IMG/VR virus record: IMGVR_UViG_3300027896_002454
Span: 1-61,326 of that record
Length of the DNA: 61,326 bases
Source of the DNA: a virus
Strand: one strand, 5' to 3'
Positions 31,499-40,223 of the stretch are shown piece by piece. Under the pieces are notes generated by a model that worked only from the letters and a program-made list of their open reading frames with translations, searched no databases and was not told where the DNA came from. The stretch's first letter is position 1. Every line of letters begins with the position of its first letter. The position numbers were made by a program, and so were the translations under genes.

Positions 31499-32859
31499 CT
31501 TGAACTTTCCTTCATTTCTCTATATCGTTGTCTCATGTGATCTTCTGTTGCTTTTTTATCTGAAAATTCTATCATTGGATTTATATCTTCTGGTTCTAAT
31601 ATGTCTATCTTTGCTGTAGTTGTATTCATTATAACTGGTAATACTAAACCGTCTTCACCAGCTCTATTTTTAGCTACATATATCTTGCCTTTGTTTAATC
31701 GTTTATCTTCATATCTTCTAGATAATGAAATTATAACATCTGCAACTTGAGCTTTTGCAAAAGATTCTGCTATACTTGATAAAACTACAACTTCTTCTTC
31801 CATTCCACCTCTATTAGTTTGAGATGCAGTTATAACAGGAATCTTTAACTCTCCACCCAAAGCTCTAAGATCTTCATAAACACTTTCTAATTCATATCTT
31901 TTTTGTTCATAATTCTTTCTAGAATTCATTAAATCTGCATAATCAACAATAACAATATCTGGATATATTCCATAATGATTTAACTTATTTATATGATTTC
32001 TAATTGTTACTACATTAGCTGTTTTAGTTGGGTATTCTTTAATTATAAGTTTACCATTTGTTTTTTCACTATGCTCTAATAATCTTGCTCTAACTAATTC
32101 TTTATTTGCAGTTATTTGTTGTATCGGAATACCAGATACTATAGCATCATATCTACCACCAACTTGATGTTCATATAATTCAAACGTATAATGTAATGCT
32201 GTCTTACCCTGATCAATAGCTGCTTTTCCAGCATAACACAATAACCATGATTTTCCAATTCCAGTACCAGCTAATATCACAGACAGCTCACCTCTACCCC
32301 AACCTCCATTAAGAACTTTGTCTAACACTTTCCAACCAGTACTAATAGTAGAACGATTTGCCATTAAAATTCTTTTATCAAAATGTTCGAAATAATTATG
32401 ACCAATATCATAATTTTCTCCAGCATTTAAAGCATCTTTAATAGTTTTATATATTTCTTCAAATCTACCTTGTTGTAAAAAATCAACAGATTCTAACAAG
32501 GCTTTTTTCATTTTTTGATTTCTACAAAATTCTAAAGCTTTATCTTTTATATATGTTAAATCACTTATTGGATTCTTTTTTATTTCAGAAAGTATTAAAG
32601 AAGATGATTCTCTTAATAAATGATCTTGTATTAAATTAACACTTACCTCTAATATATCTTCAGATGGTACAATTTTATATTTTTCATAATAATCAAGAAT
32701 TACTTTATACAAATTTGAGTGAGATTCTTGATCAAAATATTCTGATAACATTATACCATAAGTTTTTTCGAAAAACTGTTGATCTATAATAATAGCTTGT
32801 AAAACTTTTGTTTGAAAATTTGTTCCAAAAATACTAAAATTATCTCTTTTTTGAGGCAT
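31495..32859 (-). CDS. Replicative DNA helicase (DnaB/gp41-like)
   Basis: 454 residues. A helical N-terminal domain (1-150) precedes the RecA-like core: Walker A GTGIGKS (198-204), HYTFELYEHQVGGR, Walker B DIVIVDYADL near 290, and PVITASQTNRGG (sensor/H3). It unwinds DNA as a hexamer ahead of the fork and recruits the primase at 2.6-3.6 kb. Nearby recombination and exonuclease genes make this the replication core. Confidence 0.9.
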   Translation of the reverse strand: MPQKRDNFSIFGTNFQTKVLQAIIIDQQFFEKTYGIMLSEYFDQESHSNLYKVILDYYEKYKIVPSEDILEVSVNLIQDHLLRESSSLILSEIKKNPISDLTYIKDKALEFCRNQKMKKALLESVDFLQQGRFEEIYKTIKDALNAGENYDIGHNYFEHFDKRILMANRSTISTGWKVLDKVLNGGWGRGELSVILAGTGIGKSWLLCYAGKAAIDQGKTALHYTFELYEHQVGGRYDAIVSGIPIQQITANKELVRARLLEHSEKTNGKLIIKEYPTKTANVVTIRNHINKLNHYGIYPDIVIVDYADLMNSRKNYEQKRYELESVYEDLRALGGELKIPVITASQTNRGGMEEEVVVLSSIAESFAKAQVADVIISLSRRYEDKRLNKGKIYVAKNRAGEDGLVLPVIMNTTTAKIDILEPEDINPMIEFSDKKATEDHMRQRYREMKESSR

Positions 32860-32861
32860 AT

Positions 32862-33910
32862 TTATGCTAGGTCAGTTTCGTTTTTGATTTGATTAAATTG
32901 CCAATTTAAACGCAAGAACAATCTGTGCCAATCGTCCATCCGTTTTATTTGTGAATGTAAGCTATCTTTTAGGAATAAAATCATTAATTGTGAAGTAGAT
33001 AGCATAGGTTTTTGATTTATTAAAAGTGATTTAATTTTATCAACTGATTGTGAATTTATATTATGATTTCTTAATTGAACTAAATCGAAATTTCTTTCAA
33101 GAGTCTTTTTCGATTCTTCGGTGAGGAAAACTTGATATTTTTCTTCATCTTTGTGTTGCTCAGCGTAGTTTGTTAAATCTTCTAATGTATAAATATTATC
33201 TTCATTTAGAAAAGGAAACATTTTCACTAAAGTTTTTTCTCCGAGTCCTTTTTTTAATTTTGGGATTCCATCACTTGCATCACCAATTGCAGATTTAAGT
33301 AATGCATGATTTTTTGGATAAACAAAAGTTCTTTTTAATACTTCTTCTTTTGTTATGATCTCTTTTTTTACTGGTCTGTAAACTCTTGTTTTTTCATCTA
33401 TTAATTGATAATAATCTTTATCTGAACTAACAATAATTTTTTCATCATCTTTAAATAAATTGTTCGAAACATATGCTATAACATCATCTGCTTCTAAATT
33501 TTCAATTTCTAATTGATAAACTGGTAATATCGTAAAGTATTCTTTCGTTTTCAATAATTGAGTAACAAAATTTTGTTTTTCTTCTTCTGGAGTAGAAAAT
33601 TCAAATACTTTAGATAAAGAACCTCGTGTTTTTCTTCCCTCTTTATATTCTGCGAATACTTCTCTTCTCCGTTTTCCTGAATTTTTTCCTTCCCAGCACC
33701 AAATAACTACATTTGGATTAAATATTTCAACTAAATGTTTTATCGTTTGTAATACGCCAAATACTCCACCAAAAAATTCTCCATTGTCATTTACGACTCC
33801 AACAACAATAAAATTACGAATAAACTGATTTATAGACCGTCGATCAATAAAATCCTACGAACAGGTTTTATTGCGACGGTACTCTCCTTATGCTCGACTG
33901 CGTTATTCAT
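32862..33910 (-). CDS. 5'-3' flap exonuclease / RNase H (FEN-like), frame broken near the start
   Basis: The long frame reads INQFIRNFIVVG, NVVIWCWEGKNSGKRRRE (PIN/FEN metal and Lys/Arg block), YQLEIENLEADDVIAY, IIVSSDKDYYQL, and a helix-3-turn motif (IGDASDGIPKLKKGLGEKT). It removes RNA primers and flaps. But that frame has no ATG, GTG or TTG at the right place. The conserved beginning RRILLIDGL is in a second frame starting at an ATG that overlaps the upstream endonuclease stop. Removing two bases (33831-33832) joins them as IDGLNQFIRNF, which is what the family has. Either a frameshift, a sequencing error, or an unusual expression mechanism. Confidence 0.85.
33836..33880 (-). promoter_or_regulatory. 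Long hairpin at the flap exonuclease 5' end
   Basis: On the minus strand ACCGTCG-CAATAAAA-CCT, loop GTTCGT, AGG-(A)-TTTTATTG-(AT)-CGACGGT: 18 pairs with two small bulges, richer in GC than its surroundings. The 3' arm is the coding sequence for ILLIDG. AAGGAGAG lies just before the 5' arm. It would hide or pause translation at the place where the frame shifts by two bases. Confidence 0.6.
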
Positions 33911-34583
33911 TTATTTCCTTTTTAAATATCTTGTTTAGCAAAGCTTTATTTTTATTTATTATTTCGTCTATATCTCTACTATCTAATAATATTCTATAAA
34001 GTGTAAAATTATTTTTTGCTGCTATTTGTTCTTTTAATTCATCTACAATTTTAACTCCAGCTCGAGAATGCCAATACTCTCCATCACATTCTATAAGTGT
34101 GTTATTATACTTTCCATCATAATATTTATCATTTAAACAAAATTGTCTTTCTATCTTAACATTAAAAATGTTTTCTAATTTATTTAATAAATTGTCTTCT
34201 AACTTTGAAGATATTTTAAAATTTATTTTTCCATTACGCATTCTTTTTATTGCAGATTCACTCATTTTCTTTTTAGATTCTTCAGAATAAACTTGTAATT
34301 TTCTCTTCTCTCTCATCTTTTGCTTAGTTTCTTCACTATGTTTTTTACCATACATAGCATTATTTTTTCCACTAATCTTATCCTTTATCAAAAATAAAGC
34401 TTTTTTAACAGATTCACTATCTTTTCTTTTGTGCTCGTCTGTTAGAGTTATTCCAGTTTTCGTTTTCTTATTAACATAAGATATTACGCAACTTCTTGAG
34501 TGAAATCTTGTTCCTCTCTTTATTTGAGCTTCTGATAATTTTTCGCTGCAATATTCACAAAACTTTATAATTTGAGTTTCCAC
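33903..34583 (-). CDS. Vsr-like (EDxHD) homing endonuclease beside flap exonuclease
   Basis: 226 residues from a GTG with AGAGGAAG before it (start VETQIIKFCEYC). N-terminal zinc motif (CEYC ... FHSRSC), NUMOD3-like GKNNAMYGKKHSEET, then the nuclease: IERQFCLNDKYYDGKYNN and LIECDGEYWHSRAG, the E-D-x-H signature shared with the dnaE-fracture enzyme. It is inserted between a small gene and the flap exonuclease, whose start is disturbed. A longer start would run deep into the upstream gene without a ribosome site. Confidence 0.75.
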   Translation of the reverse strand: METQIIKFCEYCSEKLSEAQIKRGTRFHSRSCVISYVNKKTKTGITLTDEHKRKDSESVKKALFLIKDKISGKNNAMYGKKHSEETKQKMREKRKLQVYSEESKKKMSESAIKRMRNGKINFKISSKLEDNLLNKLENIFNVKIERQFCLNDKYYDGKYNNTLIECDGEYWHSRAGVKIVDELKEQIAAKNNFTLYRILLDSRDIDEIINKNKALLNKIFKKEINE

Positions 34584-34885
34584 TCTTCTTCCTCTTTTAA
34601 TCCATATTGCGCTTTTAATTTTACTATAGCTACTTTCCACATATCTGTAGTTATAGCAGTTGTAGAAAATAATCCTATTAAATCAGAAAGTTTTGGTCCA
34701 CCGATGTCTATCATTAATTTATCACATTGTTCTAGTGTGCTTTTTGATCCAATATGAACAATTTCATAAAATTTTTCTCTACATCGCTCATGCACTTCAT
34801 AGTGTTCAATGCTATGTTCAAAATAATATTGCAAATATTCATGGTTTCTAAACATCCTTTTGTTACATACGAAACATTTTTTCAT
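34565..34885 (-). CDS. Hypothetical protein with CxxC zinc knuckle
   Basis: 106 residues. It starts MKKCFVCNKRMFRNHEYLQ with later HYEVHERCREKF, so C4, C7 with His/Cys partners may hold zinc. The rest is helical. No family recognised. It begins directly after the DnaQ-like gene stop, and its last 19 bases overlap the endonuclease start. Confidence 0.55.
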   Translation of the reverse strand: MKKCFVCNKRMFRNHEYLQYYFEHSIEHYEVHERCREKFYEIVHIGSKSTLEQCDKLMIDIGGPKLSDLIGLFSTTAITTDMWKVAIVKLKAQYGLKEEEEWKLKL

Positions 34886-35437
34886 TTAATTATTCCATTT
34901 TATTTGAATTTTCTTTATAAGTTTAAAATATACTTCTTTCAAAAGTCTTGCATCTTCTAATGCTCCATGCTTTTGACTTCTAAGATTAGACATATTTAAT
35001 TTATCTAAACATTCGTCTAAACTAACTCTATCAAAATATTTAGCATCTCTAAACAAGTTTGCTAAAGTAACTGTATCTAAAAAATATTTAGGTTGATCTC
35101 TAACTCCGACTCCATGAGTAGATAAAAATGCTGACAAAAATGATCTATCAAAAGCTGCATTATGAGCATATATATTATCAGCATTTTTTAATATTCTATT
35201 TACTTCTAAAGCTATCTTATAAGGATTTCCAGCTTTGCTACCCCATTTACCGACATGATATCCATTAACTCTAGCAGCTTCTGGATTGATTCCTCTTGTA
35301 GCTTCCATGAAAAAATTATGTTCTTCTGTAATTTTTTCTGTTAAACTATCTGCTATTGCTATTCCTATTTCAATTACTTCGTCTCGTAAAAAATTAAGAC
35401 CTGTAGTCTCTATATCTACAAATGCTATCTTTGACAT
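34886..35437 (-). CDS. DnaQ/DEDD-family 3'-5' exonuclease
   Basis: 183 residues, the size of a stand-alone epsilon-type exonuclease. ExoI: FVDIETTGL (D4, E6 region); ExoII: YAHNAAFDRSFL; ExoIII: HGALEDARLLKEVY with the His-Asp pair of DEDDh enzymes. It is a plausible proofreading partner for the PHP-type DnaE made from the split genes, or a T4 DexA-like exonuclease. Confidence 0.88.
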   Translation of the reverse strand: MSKIAFVDIETTGLNFLRDEVIEIGIAIADSLTEKITEEHNFFMEATRGINPEAARVNGYHVGKWGSKAGNPYKIALEVNRILKNADNIYAHNAAFDRSFLSAFLSTHGVGVRDQPKYFLDTVTLANLFRDAKYFDRVSLDECLDKLNMSNLRSQKHGALEDARLLKEVYFKLIKKIQIKWNN

Positions 35438-35445
35438 ATTATTCC

Positions 35446-35577
35446 TTATGATGGCGTTAATCTAAATGATTCTAATTCTACTAACAATCTTTTAAGTGTT
35501 TCTGCAGGACTTTCATTGTTCTTCTTTTCTTCAGATAAAAGTTCTACTAATTCATTATAGTTTGCTTTATATTTCAT
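35446..35577 (-). CDS. Small helical protein (43 residues)
   Basis: An ATG overlapping the uvsX stop as ATGA opens a 43-codon frame: a charged helical peptide (YNELVELLSEEKKN, then AETLKRLLVELESFRL). It ends eight bases before the exonuclease gene. Function unknown; tight coupling to uvsX supports it being real. Confidence 0.55.
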   Translation of the reverse strand: MKYKANYNELVELLSEEKKNNESPAETLKRLLVELESFRLTPS

Positions 35578-36767
35578 ATTTCTACCTCATTGTCTTCCTT
35601 TAGTTTAGCATTTCCTGATTCATCTACATCTACTTTTGCTTCATCAAAATTAAGTATATTTTTTTCCATAACTTGTTTTCTTAAAAATTCTTCTAATCCT
35701 GGAGTATTTATAACATTCTCTCTCCATTGAGTAGTCCTAAATTTAAGAGTTTGACCATTGAACTCTAATTCATAAGATTGAGTAGTTGGTTTTCTAATTA
35801 CTTCTAAATCAACTAACGTGTTGAAATTACTTTCTAAATCATCGACTCCTTTATTAAAATAAACAGAAAAATGACAATCTCTACCAGGAGAAGAAACTCT
35901 ATTTTTTGCTATCTTTGCCTTTACTCCAGCACCAATAGTATTATCTTTATTATCTTTTATCACTCCACTTTTAAGTAATTGAATTCTAACAGATGCATGA
36001 AATTTAGGAGCATATCCACCAGGAGTTGTAGTTGGATCACCGAACATTACTCCAAATTTTGATCTAATTTGATTAGTGAATAATAAAAGAACTCTTTTCT
36101 TTCCAATTAATGGCATAAGTTTTCTTAAACCAAGAGATAACATTCTTGCTTTAACTGCCATCGTGTGTTCATCATATCCTTTTTCTATTTCTTCTTTAGT
36201 CGGAGTTGATGCAATAGAGTCCCAAACAATAGTTATAAGCTTGTCTGAATTTAATTCTCTAACTTTATTGATTATAGATTCTATTCCTTCAAACACTCCC
36301 TCAACAGAACCAACTTGAAGATAGACTAAGTTGTTTAATCCAGCATTTCTAGCTTCTTGTCCTATCTTCATACCCATTCTTCTCAAAAATTCTATAGATG
36401 TTCCGTTTTCTTCGTCAAATAATATAGGAACTCCACCTAACTTTTGAGTGTTAATTAAAACATGATTTGCTAACAAACTTTTACCAGTTTGATTATCTCC
36501 ATATATTTCAACAAGGCGGCCAACAGGAAGGCCGCCATTGTCTAATCCTAACTTTTTATATAAATCATTTGAAATAATGGAATCTAAAACTGTGCATCCA
36601 GTAGAAACTAATTCATCTAGATCTGTAGGAGTTGCTTCTTCTCCTAATGCATAAGCTATCTGTCCATATTTTTTATTTAAATCTTCTATTAAAGCTGAAG
36701 AGATAGCATTATTGTCTAGTGATGCCAGTAAATCATTGGCATCAGCCATTATTTTTTTTCTTGCCAT
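35574..36767 (-). CDS. uvsX: RecA/UvsX-like recombinase
   Basis: 397 residues. Walker A GDNQTGKS (90-97), PILFDEENG, Walker B ITIVWDSIAS, and LLLFTNQIRSKFG with TTTPGG (L2-like) are in RecA order. The acidic C-terminus (VDVDESGN, EDNEVEI) is as in UvsX/RecA. It pairs strands for recombination-dependent replication and works with the gp32-like SSB encoded directly upstream and the Mre11-Rad50 fusion. Confidence 0.93.
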   Translation of the reverse strand: MARKKIMADANDLLASLDNNAISSALIEDLNKKYGQIAYALGEEATPTDLDELVSTGCTVLDSIISNDLYKKLGLDNGGLPVGRLVEIYGDNQTGKSLLANHVLINTQKLGGVPILFDEENGTSIEFLRRMGMKIGQEARNAGLNNLVYLQVGSVEGVFEGIESIINKVRELNSDKLITIVWDSIASTPTKEEIEKGYDEHTMAVKARMLSLGLRKLMPLIGKKRVLLLFTNQIRSKFGVMFGDPTTTPGGYAPKFHASVRIQLLKSGVIKDNKDNTIGAGVKAKIAKNRVSSPGRDCHFSVYFNKGVDDLESNFNTLVDLEVIRKPTTQSYELEFNGQTLKFRTTQWRENVINTPGLEEFLRKQVMEKNILNFDEAKVDVDESGNAKLKEDNEVEI

Positions 36768-36772
36768 AGTAT

Positions 36773-37573
36773 TTAGCTCTTCTTAAATATATCGTCGAAT
36801 TCTTTATCTAAATCTGTAACTACTTCAGTTTTATCAGAAATAGTTTCTTTACTTGGAGCTATTACAACACCAACATCACCAGCTTCTTTTTGCTCTTCAG
36901 TAGGAGGATTTAAATAATTATTAAGAACTTGCTCTAATTCAGTATATGATTGTTCTGGATATACTTCAAATATATTTGGAACTTCTTTCAAAATCTTAAC
37001 AATCATAGCTTTATCTTGATGTAATGGACTGCTATTCCTCTTTGGAAATACTTCAGTTTTTCCATACAAAAGTTTATCACTTTTTCCAGTAAATTTAACA
37101 ACTATATCAGTTCCATCTATTGGATGAGTTATATCTCCGTACTCTGGATTTGTAAAGAAATTTAACAATGTTTCATAAACTTCTTTTCCAACTCCCCAAA
37201 ATTTAACACCTTCATCTTCTTTACCTCTAACTAGAATAGGGATATATACTCTTGTTTTAGCTGCAATTTTCTTAAATGAATTAAAATCTTCTTCAGTTTT
37301 CTTTGCTCTAAGTTTTTGAGCAAAATTACATATAGGACATTCTTTTGCAAAATTAGCTGCGCATAATGCTGTTCTATTACCAACATCATAATGAAACAAT
37401 AATTCATTAAAAGGATCTTTTGCATGTTTATAAGGAACAATTCTAACTGTAGATTCACCAACTGGTGCTTTCCAAGTCATGCTTTGACGTTTATTTGAAG
37501 AATTAAGTTGTTGAAGTTTCTTTTTGATTGAATCTAAATCGACGGGCGTAAATGTTGTTGACTGTGTAGACAT
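36773..37573 (-). CDS. Single-stranded DNA-binding protein (gp32-like)
   Basis: 266 residues with the T4 gp32 plan: basic N-terminus for cooperativity (LDSIKKKLQQLNSSNKR), OB-fold core with a zinc knuckle (LCAANFAKECPICNFA, three Cys), and an acidic C-tail (VTDLDKEFDDIFKKS) for partner binding. It covers ssDNA at the fork. It begins the replication block after a gap with a promoter-like sequence. Confidence 0.88.
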   Translation of the reverse strand: MSTQSTTFTPVDLDSIKKKLQQLNSSNKRQSMTWKAPVGESTVRIVPYKHAKDPFNELLFHYDVGNRTALCAANFAKECPICNFAQKLRAKKTEEDFNSFKKIAAKTRVYIPILVRGKEDEGVKFWGVGKEVYETLLNFFTNPEYGDITHPIDGTDIVVKFTGKSDKLLYGKTEVFPKRNSSPLHQDKAMIVKILKEVPNIFEVYPEQSYTELEQVLNNYLNPPTEEQKEAGDVGVVIAPSKETISDKTEVVTDLDKEFDDIFKKS

Positions 37574-37604
37574 GATATTTCTTCCTTGTTAGTTTTTATT
37601 TCTA

Positions 37605-37650
37605 TAGTTATTAAATTATGTTTAAATATAATAAATCTTTATTAATAAGT
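37605..37650 (-). promoter_or_regulatory. Probable promoter ahead of ssb-uvsX
   Basis: The 88-base gap between gmhA-like and ssb genes reads TTTACTTATTAATAAAGATTTATTATATTTAAACAT on the minus strand, following the pattern of the promoter cassette at 19.2 and 22.0 kb (TTTACTTTTAACGAAAAATGTATTATATTATACT). The exact -10 is unclear. AAGGAAG serves as ribosome site. Confidence 0.4.
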
Positions 37651-37661
37651 AAATAATTATT

Positions 37662-38210
37662 TTATTGTTTATTATTATTTTGTTCAATTATATGATCGAG
37701 TATAGTGTGAAGCAGATACTCGTGCGTTAATTCTACTACTCTATAAGAATTTGATTTTACATATATGTTTAATTTTCCAAGTCTCCTAAGAAGATTTCCT
37801 TCATGAAATCCACTAAGAGTTACTACATTCACCCCCTTTTTATTTGCTGTATTTGCTGCATTTAATATATCTTTTGATTTACCACTACTTGAGATGGCTA
37901 TCAACAAGTCTCCTGGATTGCAAAATAATTCAACAGTTTTTGAAAACATATTATCAAATCCATAATCATTTGCTAAACATGTAAGCATTGGTGCGTCAAA
38001 AAATGACGCTGCTCTAATATTTCCATTTTTTGTGTAATCTATAGCCATATGTGAACATATAGCATTAGACCCACCATTACCAATAAACACAATCCAATTT
38101 CCAGCTTTATGTGTTTCTAAAATTAAGTTTTCTAATTTATTTAAATCGTCTTCAGATACATTAAAAATAGAAGTAACAAAATCCATTTTTAAGTCAGCAT
38201 ATGTTTTCAA
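37662..38210 (-). CDS. gmhA: Sedoheptulose-7-phosphate isomerase-like (GmhA, SIS domain)
   Basis: 182 residues. SIS-domain marks are FIGNGGSNAICSHMAIDYTK, APMLTCLANDYGFDNMFSK and LIAISSSGKSKDILNAA; the C-terminal ELTHEYLLHTILD carries the GmhA metal-site Glu/His. It converts sedoheptulose 7-phosphate to heptose 7-phosphate, the first step toward ADP- or GDP-heptose. The kinase-nucleotidyltransferase gene directly upstream supplies the next steps. Confidence 0.85.
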   Translation of the reverse strand: MKTYADLKMDFVTSIFNVSEDDLNKLENLILETHKAGNWIVFIGNGGSNAICSHMAIDYTKNGNIRAASFFDAPMLTCLANDYGFDNMFSKTVELFCNPGDLLIAISSSGKSKDILNAANTANKKGVNVVTLSGFHEGNLLRRLGKLNIYVKSNSYRVVELTHEYLLHTILDHIIEQNNNKQ

Positions 38211-39643
38211 GATATAATTCCTTTGATATATGTATAAATATTAGAATAAGTTATGTAATTCTCATTTCCTACATATTTTGTGTCTAATCCACCTGCACAG
38301 TTCGAAATAAAAGCCAATAAATCGTCTGGACAGCCTACATAAACTAATAAAGATGCTATAGAAAATACAGCGTCACCAGCTCCGACTGTATCAATCACAT
38401 TCTTAGCTAAACTTTTCGAATTATTTATAGTATCTAATTCGAAATTATAATAATTTAAGCCACTTTCACCAAGTGTAACTAAAAATTTATTACAAGCTGT
38501 TAAAAATTTTAACTTTTTAGTTAAATCATCTACATTAGATTTTGCATCAGAAAATGGTAATCTTAATTCTCTTTCATCTAAACAAGCAAAATTAAAAAAT
38601 TTATATTTAGTTACTGGATTAAATCCAAAATTTGCTGAATTTGTTTGAACATTAACTGCAACAAATTTTTCTTTATGTCTTAAGCATAAATCTGTCATTT
38701 CTTTTGTTACAAAGCCATGTCCAAAATCACAAACTAAAACTAAATCTACTTCATCAAGATTATTATTAATATAATCTAACGCTTGTTTATTCTCTTCTTT
38801 TAATATTTCTTCTTTTGGATACGAACAAACCTCAAATAATTTAGTATTTTTATAATTTTTTGTAATAAATCTTTCTTTATAAGCCCAGATATCTTTTGAA
38901 CATGCTAAATAAACAAGATTGACAAAATCTTTCACATGATTAGCTATTGCGACAGCTCCGCCTTCCATTTCTTTTTGATCAATAGCCTCAACAGATAAAT
39001 TAGGAGATTTCATAGCCATATTTTTAGCATAAACATATGTATATATATCTAATATCGGATCTCCTATAACCATTACTTTAAGAGATTTTAGCTTTTTTAA
39101 CCAAAATTCTATATCATCAATAGTGTATTTAGATTTAATATCATCTATATATTGTTTTTGTTCTTTAGTAAAAATATTAAATTCACTATTTATAATATTT
39201 GTAGATGAAATATTTTTTGTTTCTGTAAATGCTAATTCTCCACCATATTTTTCGACACATTCTTTTTCAAATCCAATTTTATTAGTTACATCTACTTTAT
39301 CTCTATATTCTGCACCTTTAAAATAAAAATTTGGTTTTAATGCGTCTATAACATCACAAACAGATCTATCGTTATTTATAGAAACTACATCTATATAATC
39401 TATATGTGATAAGTATTCAGCTCTTATTTTTTCATTAAAAATTGGTCTTCCTGGTCCCTTATTTATAAACTTATCTGGAGTTATTGATACAACTAAAAAA
39501 TCACATTTTGATTTTGCTTGTCTAAAATGCTCTATATGATCAATATGAACTAAGTCAAAAGCACCATGACACAACCCAATTTTATAATCTTTCTTTTCTA
39601 ATCTATATGCGCTAAGTTCTTCTAATGTCAGTATTTTTGCCAT
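38207..39643 (-). CDS. HldE-like bifunctional heptose enzyme with reversed domains
   Basis: 478 residues. Residues 20-140 are a cytidylyltransferase-like domain (GLCHGAFDLVHIDHIEHF; H33/H36, then NEKIRAEYLSHIDYID). Residues 190-478 are a PfkB-type sugar kinase (VMVIGDPILDIYTYVY, MEGGAVAIANHV, DTVGAGDAVFSIASLL). In E. coli HldE the kinase comes first, so the order here is swapped. It should phosphorylate heptose 7-phosphate and activate heptose 1-phosphate with a nucleotide. ATGA overlap with gmhA supports a shared pathway. The usual phosphatase GmhB is not next door. Confidence 0.85.
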   Translation of the reverse strand: MAKILTLEELSAYRLEKKDYKIGLCHGAFDLVHIDHIEHFRQAKSKCDFLVVSITPDKFINKGPGRPIFNEKIRAEYLSHIDYIDVVSINNDRSVCDVIDALKPNFYFKGAEYRDKVDVTNKIGFEKECVEKYGGELAFTETKNISSTNIINSEFNIFTKEQKQYIDDIKSKYTIDDIEFWLKKLKSLKVMVIGDPILDIYTYVYAKNMAMKSPNLSVEAIDQKEMEGGAVAIANHVKDFVNLVYLACSKDIWAYKERFITKNYKNTKLFEVCSYPKEEILKEENKQALDYINNNLDEVDLVLVCDFGHGFVTKEMTDLCLRHKEKFVAVNVQTNSANFGFNPVTKYKFFNFACLDERELRLPFSDAKSNVDDLTKKLKFLTACNKFLVTLGESGLNYYNFELDTINNSKSLAKNVIDTVGAGDAVFSIASLLVYVGCPDDLLAFISNCAGGLDTKYVGNENYITYSNIYTYIKGIIS

Positions 39644-39644
39644 A

Positions 39645-40223
39645 TTATACCGTGCAGATTGCTATATAATTATAAGCACAAATGTAATTAAATGCTCCTA
39701 TTTCTGTATCTAATTGCGAAAATATAAATGATCTTTCAAAAGCATCATCTAAATCTTCTTTTAATTCACCTATTGTATATTCATGAACATGATATTTTTT
39801 TCTATTTTCAGATACTTTATCCATTTTTCTTGGAGTAGATATAAATACAATACCATTGTCTTTTGTCATTAATGACATCTTCTGCATTAATGTTAACGCA
39901 GTTTTTCTTGGCATATGTTCTATAACTTCTAAACATACTATTGCTTCATACTGTTTTTCTTCTGGATTGTAATCTGTAACATAATTAATGTTTGATTTCT
40001 TATAATTTTCGTTAGCATATTTTATAACTTCTTCATCAGAGTCTTGAGCTGTGATATAATGACAATAATTCGATAAATATCTTGAACCATATCCTGTTCC
40101 GCAACCTATTTCTAGTATGTCATCTGTTGGTTTCAAAAATTTTGAAACAAACCTATATCTTGCTAAATGGAACAAAATATCTTCTTGATTGTCTTTTGAT
40201 AATAGTAAATCTGTTCTTTTCAT
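39645..40223 (-). CDS. Class I SAM-dependent methyltransferase
   Basis: About 192 residues from the ATG after AAAAGGATT (protein start MKRTDLLL). SAM motif I ILEIGCGTGYGSRYL, motif II ITAQDSDEEVI, motif IV CLEVIEHMPR, and FISTPRKMD follow the Methyltransf_11 plan. Small-molecule or sugar O-methylation is likely from the neighbours. Confidence 0.8.
   Translation of the reverse strand: MKRTDLLLSKDNQEDILFHLARYRFVSKFLKPTDDILEIGCGTGYGSRYLSNYCHYITAQDSDEEVIKYANENYKKSNINYVTDYNPEEKQYEAIVCLEVIEHMPRKTALTLMQKMSLMTKDNGIVFISTPRKMDKVSENRKKYHVHEYTIGELKEDLDDAFERSFIFSQLDTEIGAFNYICAYNYIAICTV

Noticed and set aside
33555-34885. Group I intron holding the Vsr-like endonuclease in the flap exonuclease gene
   Set aside because: The exonuclease's own start (ILLIDG) lies downstream of the endonuclease, and the upstream 106-residue gene is complete, so there is no 5' exon. 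I could not build a P3-P7-P8 core.
37231-37461. 76-residue frame on the minus strand inside ssb
   Set aside because: It lies wholly within the SSB frame, shows Leu/Ile bias and no motif; the SSB frame is clearly coding.
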